From the NCBI GenBank assembly GCA_019155205.2, contig JAHNZQ020000049.1, positions 194,893 through 258,892 of the forward strand: 64,000 bases of DNA, given 5' to 3'. The notes under the pieces are model-generated. The model did no database searches. It worked only from the letters and a program-made list of their open reading frames with translations, and was not told the origin of the DNA. A program made the position numbers and the translations under genes. The DNA is from Gracilaria vermiculophylla. Taxonomy: Eukaryota; Rhodophyta; Florideophyceae; Gracilariales; Gracilariaceae. Positions 1 to 10,555 of the stretch are shown in pieces. How positions within the stretch are numbered: the first letter of the stretch is position 1; every line of letters starts with the position of its first letter.

Positions 1-818
1 TATGTTCGAAAGCCACTGGATTCTGGCGCAAACGCGTGGATTGCACTGCAAATAAACCCGTGGCAAAATCCGGTCATGAAATCAGTCGTTCGTACACCTT
101 GACACTCCGTACAATGAAGCATGGCATGCTTGTACTTGCCGAAAACCATATGGTTGCCAGTCTGCACGGACGTGAGGCAGTTTGATGTAGCGCCGGCCTA
201 TCGAGTTGATCGGATCTGTTTTTTGTCGCTTTCAGTGAAATAGTATTGGGCAGCAGCAGCATTTTGTGGTGGTCCTTCTGTTTTCTAAATCGGTGGTGAC
301 GTTTTTGATACTTGTGGAGATCTGTAACCACAAACGATGACTTCAGAAGTATGTCTGCTGTGCACATAATGGAACCCAAGTCGTGCACAAGAAGGTCAAA
401 AACGTTCGTCTGGTCGTGGAAAGTGGGCAAATGATTATTTCGTTGTACGGAAAGCTTTTCATTTTTGACAAAACAACTCGCAAGTCACTGAGGACGGCAC
501 ATATGCTACTTATTGCCCCAAAAGAAAACAATACCTCCTTCAGAATATGTGCATAAGTCTCCGCCCTGCAGCATTGGAATCCGCTGTAGACGGATTATAG
601 AAATAACGTTTCCCATTCGCCTTCGGTGCAAAATTAAAGACAGCAATAAATTAACAACGGAATCGTGCACTCCGTTGGTCCAATCGTCATACGCCAGTGT
701 ATTCTAACAGTTTTAAAGTAAGAACCTCAGAATGATCAACCTATTTGGAGAACATATTTGAAATATACTGTCAAATATCTCTCAGAAAATCTATATGTAG
801 TTAAAAGATAGCCACATA
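1..818. other. No recognisable gene
   Basis: A 118-codon open frame lies on the minus strand (74-430), but I recognise no domain in it and its composition is not convincing for a protein. The position next to a transposon suggests decayed repeat sequence; this is inference. Confidence 0.4.
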
Positions 819-2100
819 CCGTGCCTTTCAAAAACATATTACCCCTCAAAAGTGCGCAAAAACTGCACTGTAGACTAGATTTTGCACATAGTCTATGTAG
901 AATCGTTTCAAAAAGATATGAACACCGTCTTCTTTATAGTAAAAATGGCTCGAGGCCCGCCACTTTCCAAAAAAGAACAGCTTCAAATCGTTACCTCATA
1001 CGCCGACAAAACATTCTAACAGTTTTATCGCTAACACACTAAAGCGTTCTAGTGTCACAATTGCTACTTTTCTCAAAAACCCGAATCTATATGGCCTAAA
1101 ACGATCTCCTGGACGCCCAAAGAAGCTCAGCCCAGCAGATAAGAGAGAAAGTAAAAGGGCGTTGTGCAAAAGAAAAGTATTGTGCAAAACAATTGGAATT
1201 AATATCAATCTCAACGATTCTCAATCTACTATATGCCGGCAGATAAACACCACAATTTTATTTAAATATAAAAAAATGAAGAAACCTTTCTTTCTCGAAG
1301 ACCATTACAAGCAAAAGAGAATTGATTGGTGTGCTGGAAAAGCCTACTGGAAAACGGAATGGGAAAATGTTATTTTTACTGATGAAAAAAGTTCAGTTTG
1401 GAGGAACCATATTGCTACAAATATTATTGGCACGATTTTCGTAAGGAACGTCATGAGTTTTATACCAGGCACTCTGGTGGAGGCTCTGTAATGGTCTGGG
1501 CGGGCGTTTCTGAAAGAGGTCTAACGGAAATTGCCTTCATTGAAACGAACATGAATGCAGAAAAATATCAAGAAGTTCTATACAACTATTTGCTACCTTT
1601 TGGTTTATGTTTCAATGAAAAAAATTTCATTTTTCAACAGGATAATGCGCCTGTACACACTGCATCTTTAATCAAAACTTGGCTACAGGAGTCTGAGGTA
1701 TCTGTTTTAGAGTGGCCAGCGCGCTCACCAGATTTGAACCCAATCGAAAACATTTGGGGACTGCTGGCAATGATGGTTTATGCGCATGGAAGGCAATTTC
1801 AGACAATTTTTGAACTCAAAAACTTTATTAAAAATTGCTGAAAATCTATAACAGTTTCAACCGTAGAAAAGTACATCAATTCGATGGCGAAACGCTGCAT
1901 TAGCGTTATACCGCAGAAAGAATGCAAAATAAACTATTGAGCGTCGCGCAGTATAGATTTGTTATTGATGATCATATGTTTTTGAAACGTCTTTTTGACT
2001 TTACTTTTTTCTGAAACCTATTTTTGTAGGCGTACAGTATACATTTATTCGTTCGTTTTTTGAGATTTCACGGCATGTCGTATGTTTTTGAAACAGTCTG
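819..2100 (+). mobile_element. Tc1/mariner element T1 (1,282 bp), full length
   Basis: The element is bounded by TA dinucleotides (817-818 and 2101-2102). Its imperfect terminal inverted repeats read CCGTGCCTTTCAAAAACAT at the left and, reverse-complemented, CAGACTGTTTCAAAAACAT at the right. A second inverted-repeat-like motif (CGTTTCAAAAAGATATGAA) lies about 85 bp inside the left end at 904. The length, TA target and transposase match the Tc1 family, which moves by cut-and-paste through a DD34E transposase. The other Tc1 copies in the window have ends of the same type and similar lengths. Confidence 0.92.
945..1940 (+). pseudogene. Tc1 transposase pseudogene
   Basis: The frame starts at ATG 945 with MARGPPLS, the same start seen in the T4 copy (MARGSPLS). 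The helix-turn-helix region follows, then the catalytic core: first Asp in FTDEK (about 1377), second Asp in QQDNAPVH, and Glu in SPDLNPIEN, with exactly 34 residues between the last two (DD34E). The gene is broken by a frame change near 1010-1040, a one-base loss in the A-run at 1384-1389 that separates the first Asp from the rest of the core, and a Trp-to-TGA stop at 1839-1841. The C-terminal tail continues in frame to 1940. It cannot make active transposase. Confidence 0.88.
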
Positions 2101-3851
2101 TAAGTTAGGTATAAGGGTCTTTGCTATTTGATACAGCAAGTCGGATCCAGGCCGCCGCGACATTATCGGAAAAGAGAACATGCGCTTGACGACTAATCTC
2201 ATGAACAATTCATTCAAACTTGTTTCAATTAATACAAGTCATCGCCCTCCACATTTTCAGGCCATTTTATTGCGGCGGAGACCAATGATTGTTCCATATT
2301 TTGAACAGTTGGAGTACGTGTCACACTCCTGAATTACATTACAGCACATAGGCTACGACGTCTTTTTTCGATGTAATCTGCGCAAAAAAAGCTCAGAATT
2401 GCGCTTCATGTCTTTCGCGGTATTCGAGTGACTGACAAGACTGAATGAGAGTTCTGATGCCTATTTGTCTGTCTAAGCAGTTTTATAAGCAATTCTATTC
2501 GGTGTTAGGCTGACTACAGTAGTCAATTGTGTGAATGTCTTCAGCAAAAACAATAGTAGATACTCCACCAGGATGTTTTTAACACCAAGATGTTGTTGGT
2601 AGTATTATGAATGAGCCACGCCGTACCAAAACATATTTCCTGTGATTGATCCCAGTTTCTACCACGAATGTTTATAACAGTCAAATAAATCAATGACGCT
2701 ACCATTCCATCGTGTTCCCGGTATTTGCCACACAAGTTGCTCTCACAGGTTCACGTCAGCTGTTGAGATCCTCTCAGCATATTTCAACAATGTCGCACTA
2801 ATTAAGAGCCGTTTCATGCATGAGTACGTTCCCTACGCCTCTTCATGTTTCGCGGCAACATAAGAGGTGATCTTCAAGTTAAGCGGCGTTTTTCTTTTTG
2901 TCACGCGATTTCCATTCCAAGCTGATGAATGTTATTTCCAGAGCGTCAGGATTGGCGGAGTCAGCAAAGCATTATTTTGAAGAGCCGTGGTTTCCGAATT
3001 TGGTTTTTGCGACAGCGTTCGAATCACTCTAGTACATACCACTTGTCCTTTACTTCATGATTTACAAATCTCATTAGGGCACAGCCTTTTGTAGATGAGG
3101 TCAAGAGCATGAATGAAAAATGTTCCATTTGTCCGACAAAAGTATGTCTGACATCCTTCAAGAAGGAGGCAGGAAAGTAAAAACATGTAAAAGATTGAAA
3201 GTTAAGTCTAAATGAGAACGTAGTGTTCCTACAAGAGCGTGTAATCTTTTGCGATGGCGCTCAGAAATTAGAAGACCACGCAAAACGCAGTACACTGGCT
3301 ATGATTTATGGGCGGCTTTTGAAGGAATAGCGTTTTGCTTTTGCTTAGCTCACCTTACAAAAAGTGTAATGGTGGATTTTTGGGAGTTGAGTACCCTTCC
3401 GATGCGTGAATCCGGGTTTTCAGCAAAGTTAGTTTCAATGTTTCTGTTCCTTTCATTTTGAGGGGGTTTCTCGGCCGGTGATGTTGCACGCCTTAAATGC
3501 CGCACGAAATCTTGCCATAGCTCCAATTGAGAGCCTAAATAAAGTCATGCATGGCATCAATCAATATAAACATGTACTACTTCGCCTTAATGCTTTGCAT
3601 CCAAAATTGCCTTTTTAAAAAAGAAAAGCGGGTGCAAATTAATTTCAGAACACATCAGAAAAAATTTGCACTGATCAATACATTCTGATTTCTTTTGAAT
3701 TCCTGTCAAATATCACATTGTAAGAAATAATTTTTGGTTTTGTAACTTTTGACAACAGAGAAATCGAATTCTTCCGTTTCTTTCTGCGCCCTCAAAAACA
3801 GAAAGAATGATTTTTTCCTTTTTTCCTGAAATAGTACTACGGGTTATCGTG
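2101..3851. other. Intergenic, mostly unrecognised
   Basis: I find no supported gene. A diverged LTR lies at 2431-2735 (separate entry). A 70-codon frame at 3249-3461 has no recognisable feature. Confidence 0.4.
2431..2735 (-). repeat. Diverged solo LTR related to the copia element at 31-40 kb
   Basis: The stretch aligns by eye with the 337-343 bp LTRs of the copia element at 31275-39784. It shares GACAAGACTGA-TGAGAGTTCT at one end, the TTATAAG...TTCTATTC block, and ACCAC...TATTT and GTTCCATCGT blocks at the other. Identity is low, so it is an old copy or a related family. No coding remnant is attached. Confidence 0.5.
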
Positions 3852-3975
3852 CAGTGCGTTTTAAAAGTATAAGATATGGCAAAATCACGTCAAAATGTGG
3901 AATTTTGCAACAGTAGCCACCCATCCACGTTGAATCTTTCAAAACTCGCTTTTAAAAAATTTCGGACATTCTTCG
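3852..3975 (+). repeat. Decayed Tc1/mariner end (T2)
   Basis: CAGTGCGTTTTAAAAGTAT is followed about 50 bp later by an AGCCACCC block and then a second TCGCTTTTAAAAA motif. The same order of outer repeat, AGCCACCC and inner repeat is seen at the transposase-start end of T3 and T4. No opposite end or transposase could be identified; the gypsy remnant at 4758 may have removed it. Confidence 0.5.
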
Positions 3976-4757
3976 CTATTAAGCGGTGATGGCGAAAAGA
4001 CATCATCCTTTTTCACAATCATAACAACATCTGAACATTTCTATGTTTCGCTTCAGCGTAGACCAGTCATATATTGTCGCATCTCCCAACACCCCAGGCC
4101 GTTCTACGTCAGTGTACAGGAACTTCGATATGCATCCACTACTGCAAAGACCACCAAGCTTGGGTAGCCCTTTCAACAGCAGTGCTCATAGTACTGAGAA
4201 TCAGGACAAGAAAGCCACCTGATATGAGGGCCATTGACAGCCCCCACGAACAACGGCAATCCTCGAGTGCTCTAAAACCCGTTCATAATTTTTTCAATCT
4301 GTGCTTCTTATGTTGGGAAGTATATTTCAGAGCGAACTTGTTTCATGATAGCTCGTGACACTTCCCGAATGGCAACGGAAACAGTACTGCATCCAATTTC
4401 TAGCTGACATGGAGTGTGCGCGCATGTTGATCCTCCTGCGTGGAGTAGAAGAGCAGCAAATTTGAACTCCGCTTTCATTGACGGTCTGTAGTTCGTCGTT
4501 TTGCGTTCCACAAATGGTCCTTTGGCCTCACCAACTGTGCATAATAATTCATACGGTATGCAAAACATCCTAGTCCAAAACAGTGATTGCAGAAATGTAG
4601 GGGTAAGGGCGTATATGTGGAAGCATTGTTGAGTATTTCGCTATCGTACCCATGTTCTGCCTATTGAGCCTTTGCAATTGTCTTGGCGCCAGCCAAGAAA
4701 CGGGAGGATATTGGTGTATGTAGATTGTATAGCTGCCACAATCCTATGAGTGTCATG
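3976..4757. other. No recognisable gene
   Basis: Short frames occur on both strands but none carries a recognisable domain. If T2 is a Tc1 copy, its decayed interior would lie here; an ATGGCGAAAAG near 3990 could be the remains of the transposase start, but this is weak. Confidence 0.35.
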
Positions 4758-4943
4758 CACCTCGACATGAGGGCTGACAGTACCACAACTGGTCTCCCGA
4801 CTTAGAAGGTCACAGTTCCTAAAGGATCCGCACAAGTCGCAGCAGAACAGCGTTTCTAGTCTGCAACGACCAACCCCCAGCAGTGGAATTCTTCCTTAAG
4901 TTAATCCGGAAGTGGAAGCAAATCACCCCCGACCTACTCCTCT

Positions 4944-5850
4944 ATGGACCCCTCAGAACATCACATGGAAACCCCCCTACAGGATCCTAAGGCAACCGGC
5001 TCCGTTGATGGGCGCAGCACACGCAGCGCTCCCCAGGAGATGGCCGCCACTCTGGAGGATCCTGAAAGTCTCCTTCGGAATCCTGGCTCCTCTGTGCAGC
5101 GTTTCAGGACTCGCCTTAGGAGAATGCATGATCGGAGGCACGCGGACGCACCCGCAGCACCTCTGGAGAACGCCGACGTGGAGGTTAAAGAACCGCACAC
5201 GGCATCGCAGCCGCCACCTCAGGAGCTGCAGGGACGGGAACACCCGGAGGCTAACACCCTCTTGGAGTCCCTGGCCCCGCGCCTTACGGATTGGCTCTCA
5301 CAAGAGCTAGTCGAAAGAATTCCTGCAGGTGTGGAAGCCCACTTCGGAGCGCGCCGCCACGCCCTTGTGGAGGATATCGCAACGGAGAGCGCTCACCGTG
5401 CTGTGGATGCTTTGCTGGATTCGGACCCCTNNNNNNNNNNNNNNNNNNNNNNNNNNNNNNNNNNNNNNNNNNNNNNNNNNNNNNNNNNNNNNNNNNNNNN
5501 NNNNNNNNNNNNNNNNNNNNNNNNNNNNNNTCTGCAGCTCCCTCCGTGGCGGTTGTGGCGCCGTCAACGGAGGTGGCCGCGTCGGATACACCGTCGGGAG
5601 GAGTCTTCTCTGGGGCTCTGGAGGTTGCCTTTCAAGAGTTGGTGCAGGCCTGCCAGGTGACAGGCCGTTCTGCTCCGGCTTCTCCTGTGAAGGCTCTGCG
5701 CGAGGCGCGTGCTTGGGTCTTAGAGCTCCACAAGGCCCGGACAGACCGAGCCTCGATGGCGGCTCTCAAGGAAAGCATGTCGGAGTTCTTCAATAGCCAT
5801 GCGCTCACGGCAAAAGCGCACCTCGAAGCGGAGTATTCAACACGCTTCCG
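4944..5850 (+). pseudogene. Gypsy A gag, N-terminal part, gapped
   Basis: The product resembles a retroelement capsid precursor. The N-terminal part (MAATLEDPESLL, RRMHD, ADVEV-EPHTAS, LVERIPAG) matches the gag of gypsy B about 80 percent by eye over some 110 residues. A 100 N gap (5431-5530) interrupts it and the frame differs on the two sides, so the true gap is not the length shown. After the gap the frame continues to a stop near 5858 with a helical, charged segment. A further Lys/Arg-rich stretch follows in another frame to about 6030. Confidence 0.7.
5431..5530. other. Assembly gap (100 N)
   Basis: Exactly 100 N, a placeholder length, inside gypsy A gag. Confidence 0.99.
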
Positions 5851-6109
5851 TGACCCGTAGGTGATAGGACCATTATAAAAAAAAGATCCTTCGGGTGGAG
5901 CAGAAGCTCCATGAACGGTAGTTCCAATATGGCCTTGGCCTTGCCCACGTGCTCAACGACACGAAATGCCGCCGTGGGAGCATGCGAAAAGCAAGAAACA
6001 GCATCCTGGAGGCGAAAAAGAGAATTCCAGGTAGGGGATAGACGGCGGAGTCGAAAAACATCTCCGTTTGGGGGCTGCCTCCCCCTTTCCTAAACAGAAG
6101 CGCCTATGT

Positions 6110-7726
6110 GGAGAGGCCTTTCCGCACCACATTGGCGTGGTATTGCCTAAGGAAGTTCTCCGGGATATGTTCCGGAAGTTCTTCCGTGTCGTCCTTCGAG
6201 GTGTACCCATACCAGCGGACGCGGTACAGTATTCCTGCAGGAGTTTGTCGATGGGAGACGGTATGGTCCACTGCGTAGAGGATGTCACCTTCAGGGGTCA
6301 GGATGGCATCGGGAGCCTCGGGTAATAGTTCACCGAGAGCGGTGATGCGGTTCCCAGTATCCCGTGGTGTTGTCGCGTCTGAGGTGGTCGGATGAGAAAG
6401 CTCCGCGCATTATCCCTGAGGTGGGGTAGCGGGCGTTCCTGAGAGGCTGGGCGTTGGAACTTTCGTCACCTTATCACGGGAAACGACGTCTCTGAGCCCG
6501 TTCATCTCAATGGCGACAGTATTCCTATAGGTGGCCGGGACTTTGTAGGGCACTGAGGTGGTCGGCGCTAACTTTCGCGGGACGTCCGGCGGTTCGTCGG
6601 ATGTTTCCCCGGGTTTTTCGAGGAAAACCTCGTCGCCTTTCTTCAGGTGAGGGCCTTCCATCACCATCAGGTCAAAGTCCTGCTTGTATCTTCTCTGCGA
6701 GGCGTTGAGTCTCTCCTTTGCGAGGGAGAGTGCGTTCTCAAACTGCCTCAGGATGGAGCGTTTGGCTTGCGCCGCTATTGGCGCCTGTGGCGCGTCCCCT
6801 GGGTGCGCCGCGGCGCGTGCCCCAATGACGACTTTTTGCAGGAAGCGCGAGAGCACCAGATTGAAAGGAGTGGTCCCCGTGGAGCGGTGCACCTGCGGGA
6901 TGTATGCCTACGTGAGGGGGCCCCCATATGCGTCCCAATCCTTCTGATGGTCCGCGACGGTATGGTTCAGCCTGGTGGTGATGGTCTTGATTAACATGTC
7001 CCCCTGTCCGTTTGCCTGGGGGTGAGAAGCAGTTGTAAACAACTGTTACATCCCCAGCATTCCGGAGACGGCGCTGAAGAGCTTCGCCACGAACTGGGGT
7101 CCATTGTCCGTAAGGAGGTACAACGGTATCCCGTAGGGTTAAACCCAATGCCCCAGAAAGGCGTCGGCAATCACTGCTGCAGTGGTGCTCCGGAGGGGTA
7201 TGGCACGCGTGATCTTAGAGAAACGATCTGTGATCATGAGGATAAATCGGTGCCCTCGCTCCGTCTTGGAGAGAGGCACCAAGATGTCTATGGCCACGAA
7301 CTTCAACGGTCCTTAAGGTGGGAACAGCGTGAGCGGGGTCCGGTGTTCCCGTATATTCCCCCTAGCGCGGGCGCAGAACTAGCAATCTGCTACGGTTTGG
7401 AAGGCGTCATTAGCCATGTTCGGCCATTAGAACTCCCTCTGCATGGTGAAATACATCCGAGATCAACCAGTGTTCCCGGCGAGGCGAGGATAGTGCCAGA
7501 GGTACAAAACTCTCGCCCATAGCTTCGTTGGGACCATCTTTTGGAGAGCTCCATCCAGGGGCACGCGGCGGACGAGTACGCCGTCTCGGTCAACGTCGAA
7601 TGACGATGTCAAACTCCCCACAGTAGCGAGGCACTCCTTGCAGTACGCATCCGTACTCTGTTCCATCAGAAACTCCTCTACGGTGATGTGGAGGACTTCT
7701 TTCTCCTCCTGCACAAGAGCCATCAC
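6110..7726 (-). pseudogene. Gypsy B integrase with C-terminal chromodomain, broken
   Basis: An H2C2-type zinc region (YCKECLATVG, LWHYPRLAG) is followed by the integrase core at about 7340-6860. First Asp is in AIDILVP and second in LLTDNGPQF. The third catalytic position reads ANGQGD where the family has Glu, so the acid is Asp. The frame is broken by several stops. The integrase C-terminus (HRSTGTTPFNLV, KKGDEVFL) is at 6892-6410. At about 6290-6130 a different frame reads YRVRWYGYTSKDDTEELPE, a chromodomain core with one canonical aromatic replaced. Chromodomains direct integration to marked chromatin in this clade. Confidence 0.82.
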
Positions 7727-8605
7727 CTCAGGGAGTCCACTATACTTTCCTCCAGGTTCACAGCACTACAAACATTCTCCATCGGATCTTTTTTTCCCGT
7801 CGGCGTCTTGAATGACCAGAAACGGGATGTTGTCCTCCAAAGATGTTTTGTCTTCCCCCTCGATGGAGATTCGTGAGAGCGCGTCCGATGCCTGGTGTTT
7901 CTTTCCAGGGCGGTGGACGATGTCAAACTCGAACTCCAGGAGGCGTAACCTCCACCTTTCCAGGCGACCGGAAGCATCCGTCAAGGACAATGTCCACTTC
8001 AGTGGGGGGTGTTCCGTGCTTAAGGTGAAACGCACGCTTTCCAGGTACGGGCGTAAAAGCAAAACCGCCCACACGATGGCAAGACACTCGCGTTCCGAGG
8101 TGGAGTAGTTCCGTTCGGTAGGTGTGAGACTGCGACTCCAATATCCGATGGGTTGAAGTCCACCTTCCGGTTGCGCCTGTATGAGGGCAAATCCGACCTG
8201 GTATTTACAGGCGTCAGTGTCCAGCACCATTAGGCCGTGCCGCTTTGGAAGTACCAAGATCGGTGGTTCTATTAGTCTCCTCTTCAGGGTATCAAAGGCT
8301 TTAAACTATTCGTCCGTCAAGATAGCCAATTGCGTTGGCTTGTCCTTCTCCAAGAGGCGATTTAACGGCACCGCTATACACTAGAAATTCGGTACGAACC
8401 TCCGGAAGACGTTACACAACCCTAGGAAAAAGCGGAGCTCCGTCTGGTTCGTGGGATGGTGAGCTTCCTTGATGGCGTCCTAAGCTTTCCGGGGAACCTG
8501 TAGGCGGCCCGGAGCACAACGTGACCCAGGTAATCCGCCGACGACTTGAAAAAGAGACATTTCTCCAGCTTCAAGGTGAGTCCAGCATCTTTTAGGAGTT
8601 GGAGC

Positions 8606-8684
8606 TGTTGATAGTTCAAATGGTGAACTGTGCGCCTTGTGTCACAAGAGAGTACAGCGCAAATAGCTCATCTGTTTTCTAACA
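8606..8684 (+). repeat. TRIM 5' LTR (79 bp)
   Basis: It starts TGTTGATAG and ends CTAACA; its partner at 8836 differs at four of 79 positions. Confidence 0.88.
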
Positions 8685-8698
8685 GGTTATGGGCCCAG
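8685..8698 (+). other. TRIM primer binding site
   Basis: GGTTATGGGCCCAG follows the LTR with no spacing. It matches the copia-type site that pairs with the anticodon half of initiator-Met tRNA rather than with the CCA end. Confidence 0.75.
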
Positions 8699-8835
8699 CT
8701 AAACGCTAGGACCCTGGGTTCAACTCCAAGAAGTGACCTGAGCCTGAGAAATTGTACATGTGTACAGCAGTGGTCAAAAGTGGTTACAGTAAGCTTGAGG
8801 TCTCGTTCTGTAAGAACGCACAGGGCGAGGGGGCG

Positions 8836-8914
8836 TGTTGATAGTTCAAATGGTGATTTGTGCGCCCTGTGTCACAAGAGAGTATAGCGCAAATAGCTCA
8901 TCTGTTTTCTAACA
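8836..8914 (+). repeat. TRIM 3' LTR (79 bp)
   Basis: It is preceded by a polypurine tract and followed by the GGAGC target duplication. Confidence 0.88.
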
Positions 8915-9512
8915 GGAGCACATGCTTCACATGAATGAAGTGCTCCTCCACGCTGCCGGAGTATATGATGACGTCATCGATGTACAACAAGGCGTACTGC
9001 CAATTCACCTTTGAAAGGATCATGTCCACCGCTCGTTGGAACGTGGCGGGTGCATTCTTCAATCCAAATGGCATCCTTAGGAATCTGAAGATCCCACAGT
9101 GCGGGGTGAACGTTGTCTTGTCCTTACCGGGGTCGTCCATCTCAATCTGCCAGTAGCCGCTATTGGCATCCAGCATGGAGCAATCGGACGCATCGGCTAA
9201 GGAGTCGATGCATTCATCCATATGGGGTATTGGGTACGAATCGCGTACCGTCATCTTGTTAAGGCGCCTGTAGTCAATACAGAACCTTAAGGAGCCATCT
9301 TTCTTCTTGACGAACACCACCGGGGAGGCTCATTTGGAATTGAAAGGCTCGGTAACGCCCTTCTCCAACATCCAGTGGACCTCATCGCGTTCGAAATCGC
9401 GCGCATGGGGTCCGGCCCTCCTCCGGAGTTGGTGTACCGGTTTTGCAACCGGTATGAGCTGGATCCTGTGCTTGACCAGGCTGACTTGACCAAGGCAACA
9501 ACACCATATGTC

Positions 9513-10532
9513 CTAAAAGGCGGATAGTATCTCCACTATCCTATGGCGATACCCTTCAAACTCATCGCAAATTTGGAGCTTCTCCAGCCAGATGTCAGGA
9601 TTCTCTTCCTCTGGAGCTGTTGAAGTCGCTTTTGCCTCCATGGTGACGATAGCATCGCGGTCCGCAAGGTCTTCCGAACGAGGAAGGTGAGCCAGAACGG
9701 TGGGAGCGGGTAGTGCCAGTCCGACGACAGTTCTTTTCTGGAGCCGTAACGGCGACTCCTTCAGGTTGACGAGCACAACTCTGAAGGGGATGTTCGGTAT
9801 TTTTTCCATAACACCGTTCGCCATCATGGAGTGCTGCTTCGTCGTCAGGTGTGGACCCTCCTGTAGGAATGCAAGGCTAGATGCAGAGGTCTGCACCCAG
9901 ACTTCGGCCTGACTCCTCACGGGTATGTAGGTGCTCTTCACCACTCGGAGCTTATTCGACTTCGTCTCCTTTGGAATATTACCCACGTGACGCGCGTTGG
10001 CGTCCGGTCCTGGAGATGTGGACACGATACCTACAGAGGCGGCGTCGTGAAACGTCACCTTCCCCATGCGTGGGTAGATTGCACGTACATATCGATCCAC
10101 AAAAGAGGTGCCCAATATACATTGTGCGGCCAAGTTGGTCGCCACGAGGAACCACACCTTCACCTGTAAGGAGCCCACCCGGAGGTACAAGGGGGTTGCG
10201 CCAAAGATGGTCAATGCTCGACACGACGAATCGTGCACCATAGAGACCTTGCCAGTCCTCAAGAAGCTGAGAGCAGACCGCGGGAGCACGTCGGCGTGCA
10301 CCAGATTCGGGTCAGCTCCGGTATCCAGGATAGCGCGCACCGTGCTGGAGGCGAGCGGGGAACATCCAATAGAGGCGAATACCTTGTAGTTCTCACGGCG
10401 GAGCGTGCAAACAGAATCCTCAAAGGTGTCGAATGGGTCCGACGGGATTGGGGGGCCCGCCGATTCTGCGTCGACGGAGCAGACGGCCTCTCCCCCTTTC
10501 CTAAAGGAGACCTCCGTGGAGCTGAGGATCAA
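9513..10532 (-). CDS. Gypsy B aspartic protease region, open frame of 339 residues
   Basis: This is the longest intact frame of gypsy B. The retropepsin active site is AILDTGADPNLV near residue 70, followed by the flap region and ILGTSFVDRY, equivalent to the conserved ILG motif before the protease C-terminus. The rest is the linker to the reverse transcriptase. In a live element this would be part of a gag-pol polyprotein; here it is an isolated open stretch in a dead element, so it is probably not expressed as a useful protein. Confidence 0.8.
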   Translation of the reverse strand: MILSSTEVSFRKGGEAVCSVDAESAGPPIPSDPFDTFEDSVCTLRRENYKVFASIGCSPLASSTVRAILDTGADPNLVHADVLPRSALSFLRTGKVSMVHDSSCRALTIFGATPLYLRVGSLQVKVWFLVATNLAAQCILGTSFVDRYVRAIYPRMGKVTFHDAASVGIVSTSPGPDANARHVGNIPKETKSNKLRVVKSTYIPVRSQAEVWVQTSASSLAFLQEGPHLTTKQHSMMANGVMEKIPNIPFRVVLVNLKESPLRLQKRTVVGLALPAPTVLAHLPRSEDLADRDAIVTMEAKATSTAPEEENPDIWLEKLQICDEFEGYRHRIVEILSAF

Positions 10533-10555
10533 TGTTGGAGAGCCACGCGGAGCCT

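Larger units (their letters stand above)
4758..6040 (+). mobile_element. Ty3/gypsy copy A, 5' fragment
   Basis: The stretch starts with about 30 bp matching the LTR end of gypsy B in reverse complement (ending GTACCACA at 4787). A primer-binding-site-like ACTGGTCTCCCGAC (4788) follows, and then a gag-like frame. It runs opposite to gypsy B and belongs to the same family. Nothing of pol is present in this orientation; from about 6040 the sequence reads as the end of gypsy B on the other strand. Confidence 0.75.
8606..8914 (+). mobile_element. TRIM-like miniature LTR retroelement (309 bp)
   Basis: Two 79 bp direct repeats (8606-8684 and 8836-8914) start TGTTGATAG and end TCTAACA, the TG...CA form of LTRs, and differ at four positions. 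The flanking five bases GGAGC are duplicated exactly (8601-8605 and 8915-8919). Directly after the first LTR is GGTTATGGGCCCAG, the half-molecule initiator-Met tRNA priming site known from Drosophila copia. A purine-rich tract (AGGGCGAGGGGGCG) precedes the second LTR. There is no coding capacity, so movement would need enzymes supplied in trans. It interrupts the gypsy B reverse transcriptase. Confidence 0.88.
7766..9493 (-). pseudogene. Gypsy B reverse transcriptase and RNase H, broken
   Basis: The reverse transcriptase reads VVFVKKKDGSLRFCIDYR, LDANSGYWQI, FLRMPFGLKNAPATFQR and LYIDDVIIY (9320-8900), so the YIDD catalytic box is intact. The fingers region upstream is in another frame (9493-9290). 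Just after HVKHVL the TRIM-like element (8606-8914) splits the gene, and the thumb resumes with LLKDAGLTLKLEKC at 8600. RNase H follows in a separate frame (8257-7766) with VLDTDACKYQVG, YWSRSLTPTERNYSTSERE and HPPLKW, ending with a DALSRI box. The conserved Asp of the H-P-L region is changed to Glu (STEHPP where TDHKPL is usual). Confidence 0.88.

Noticed and set aside
8655..8730. A genuine tRNA gene
   Set aside because: A- and B-box-like motifs are present, but I could not fold acceptor and anticodon arms, and the sequence is part of a mobile element.
8630..8887. 85-codon frame inside the TRIM-like element
   Set aside because: It spans LTR, priming site and internal region, so it is a chance frame through cis-acting sequence.
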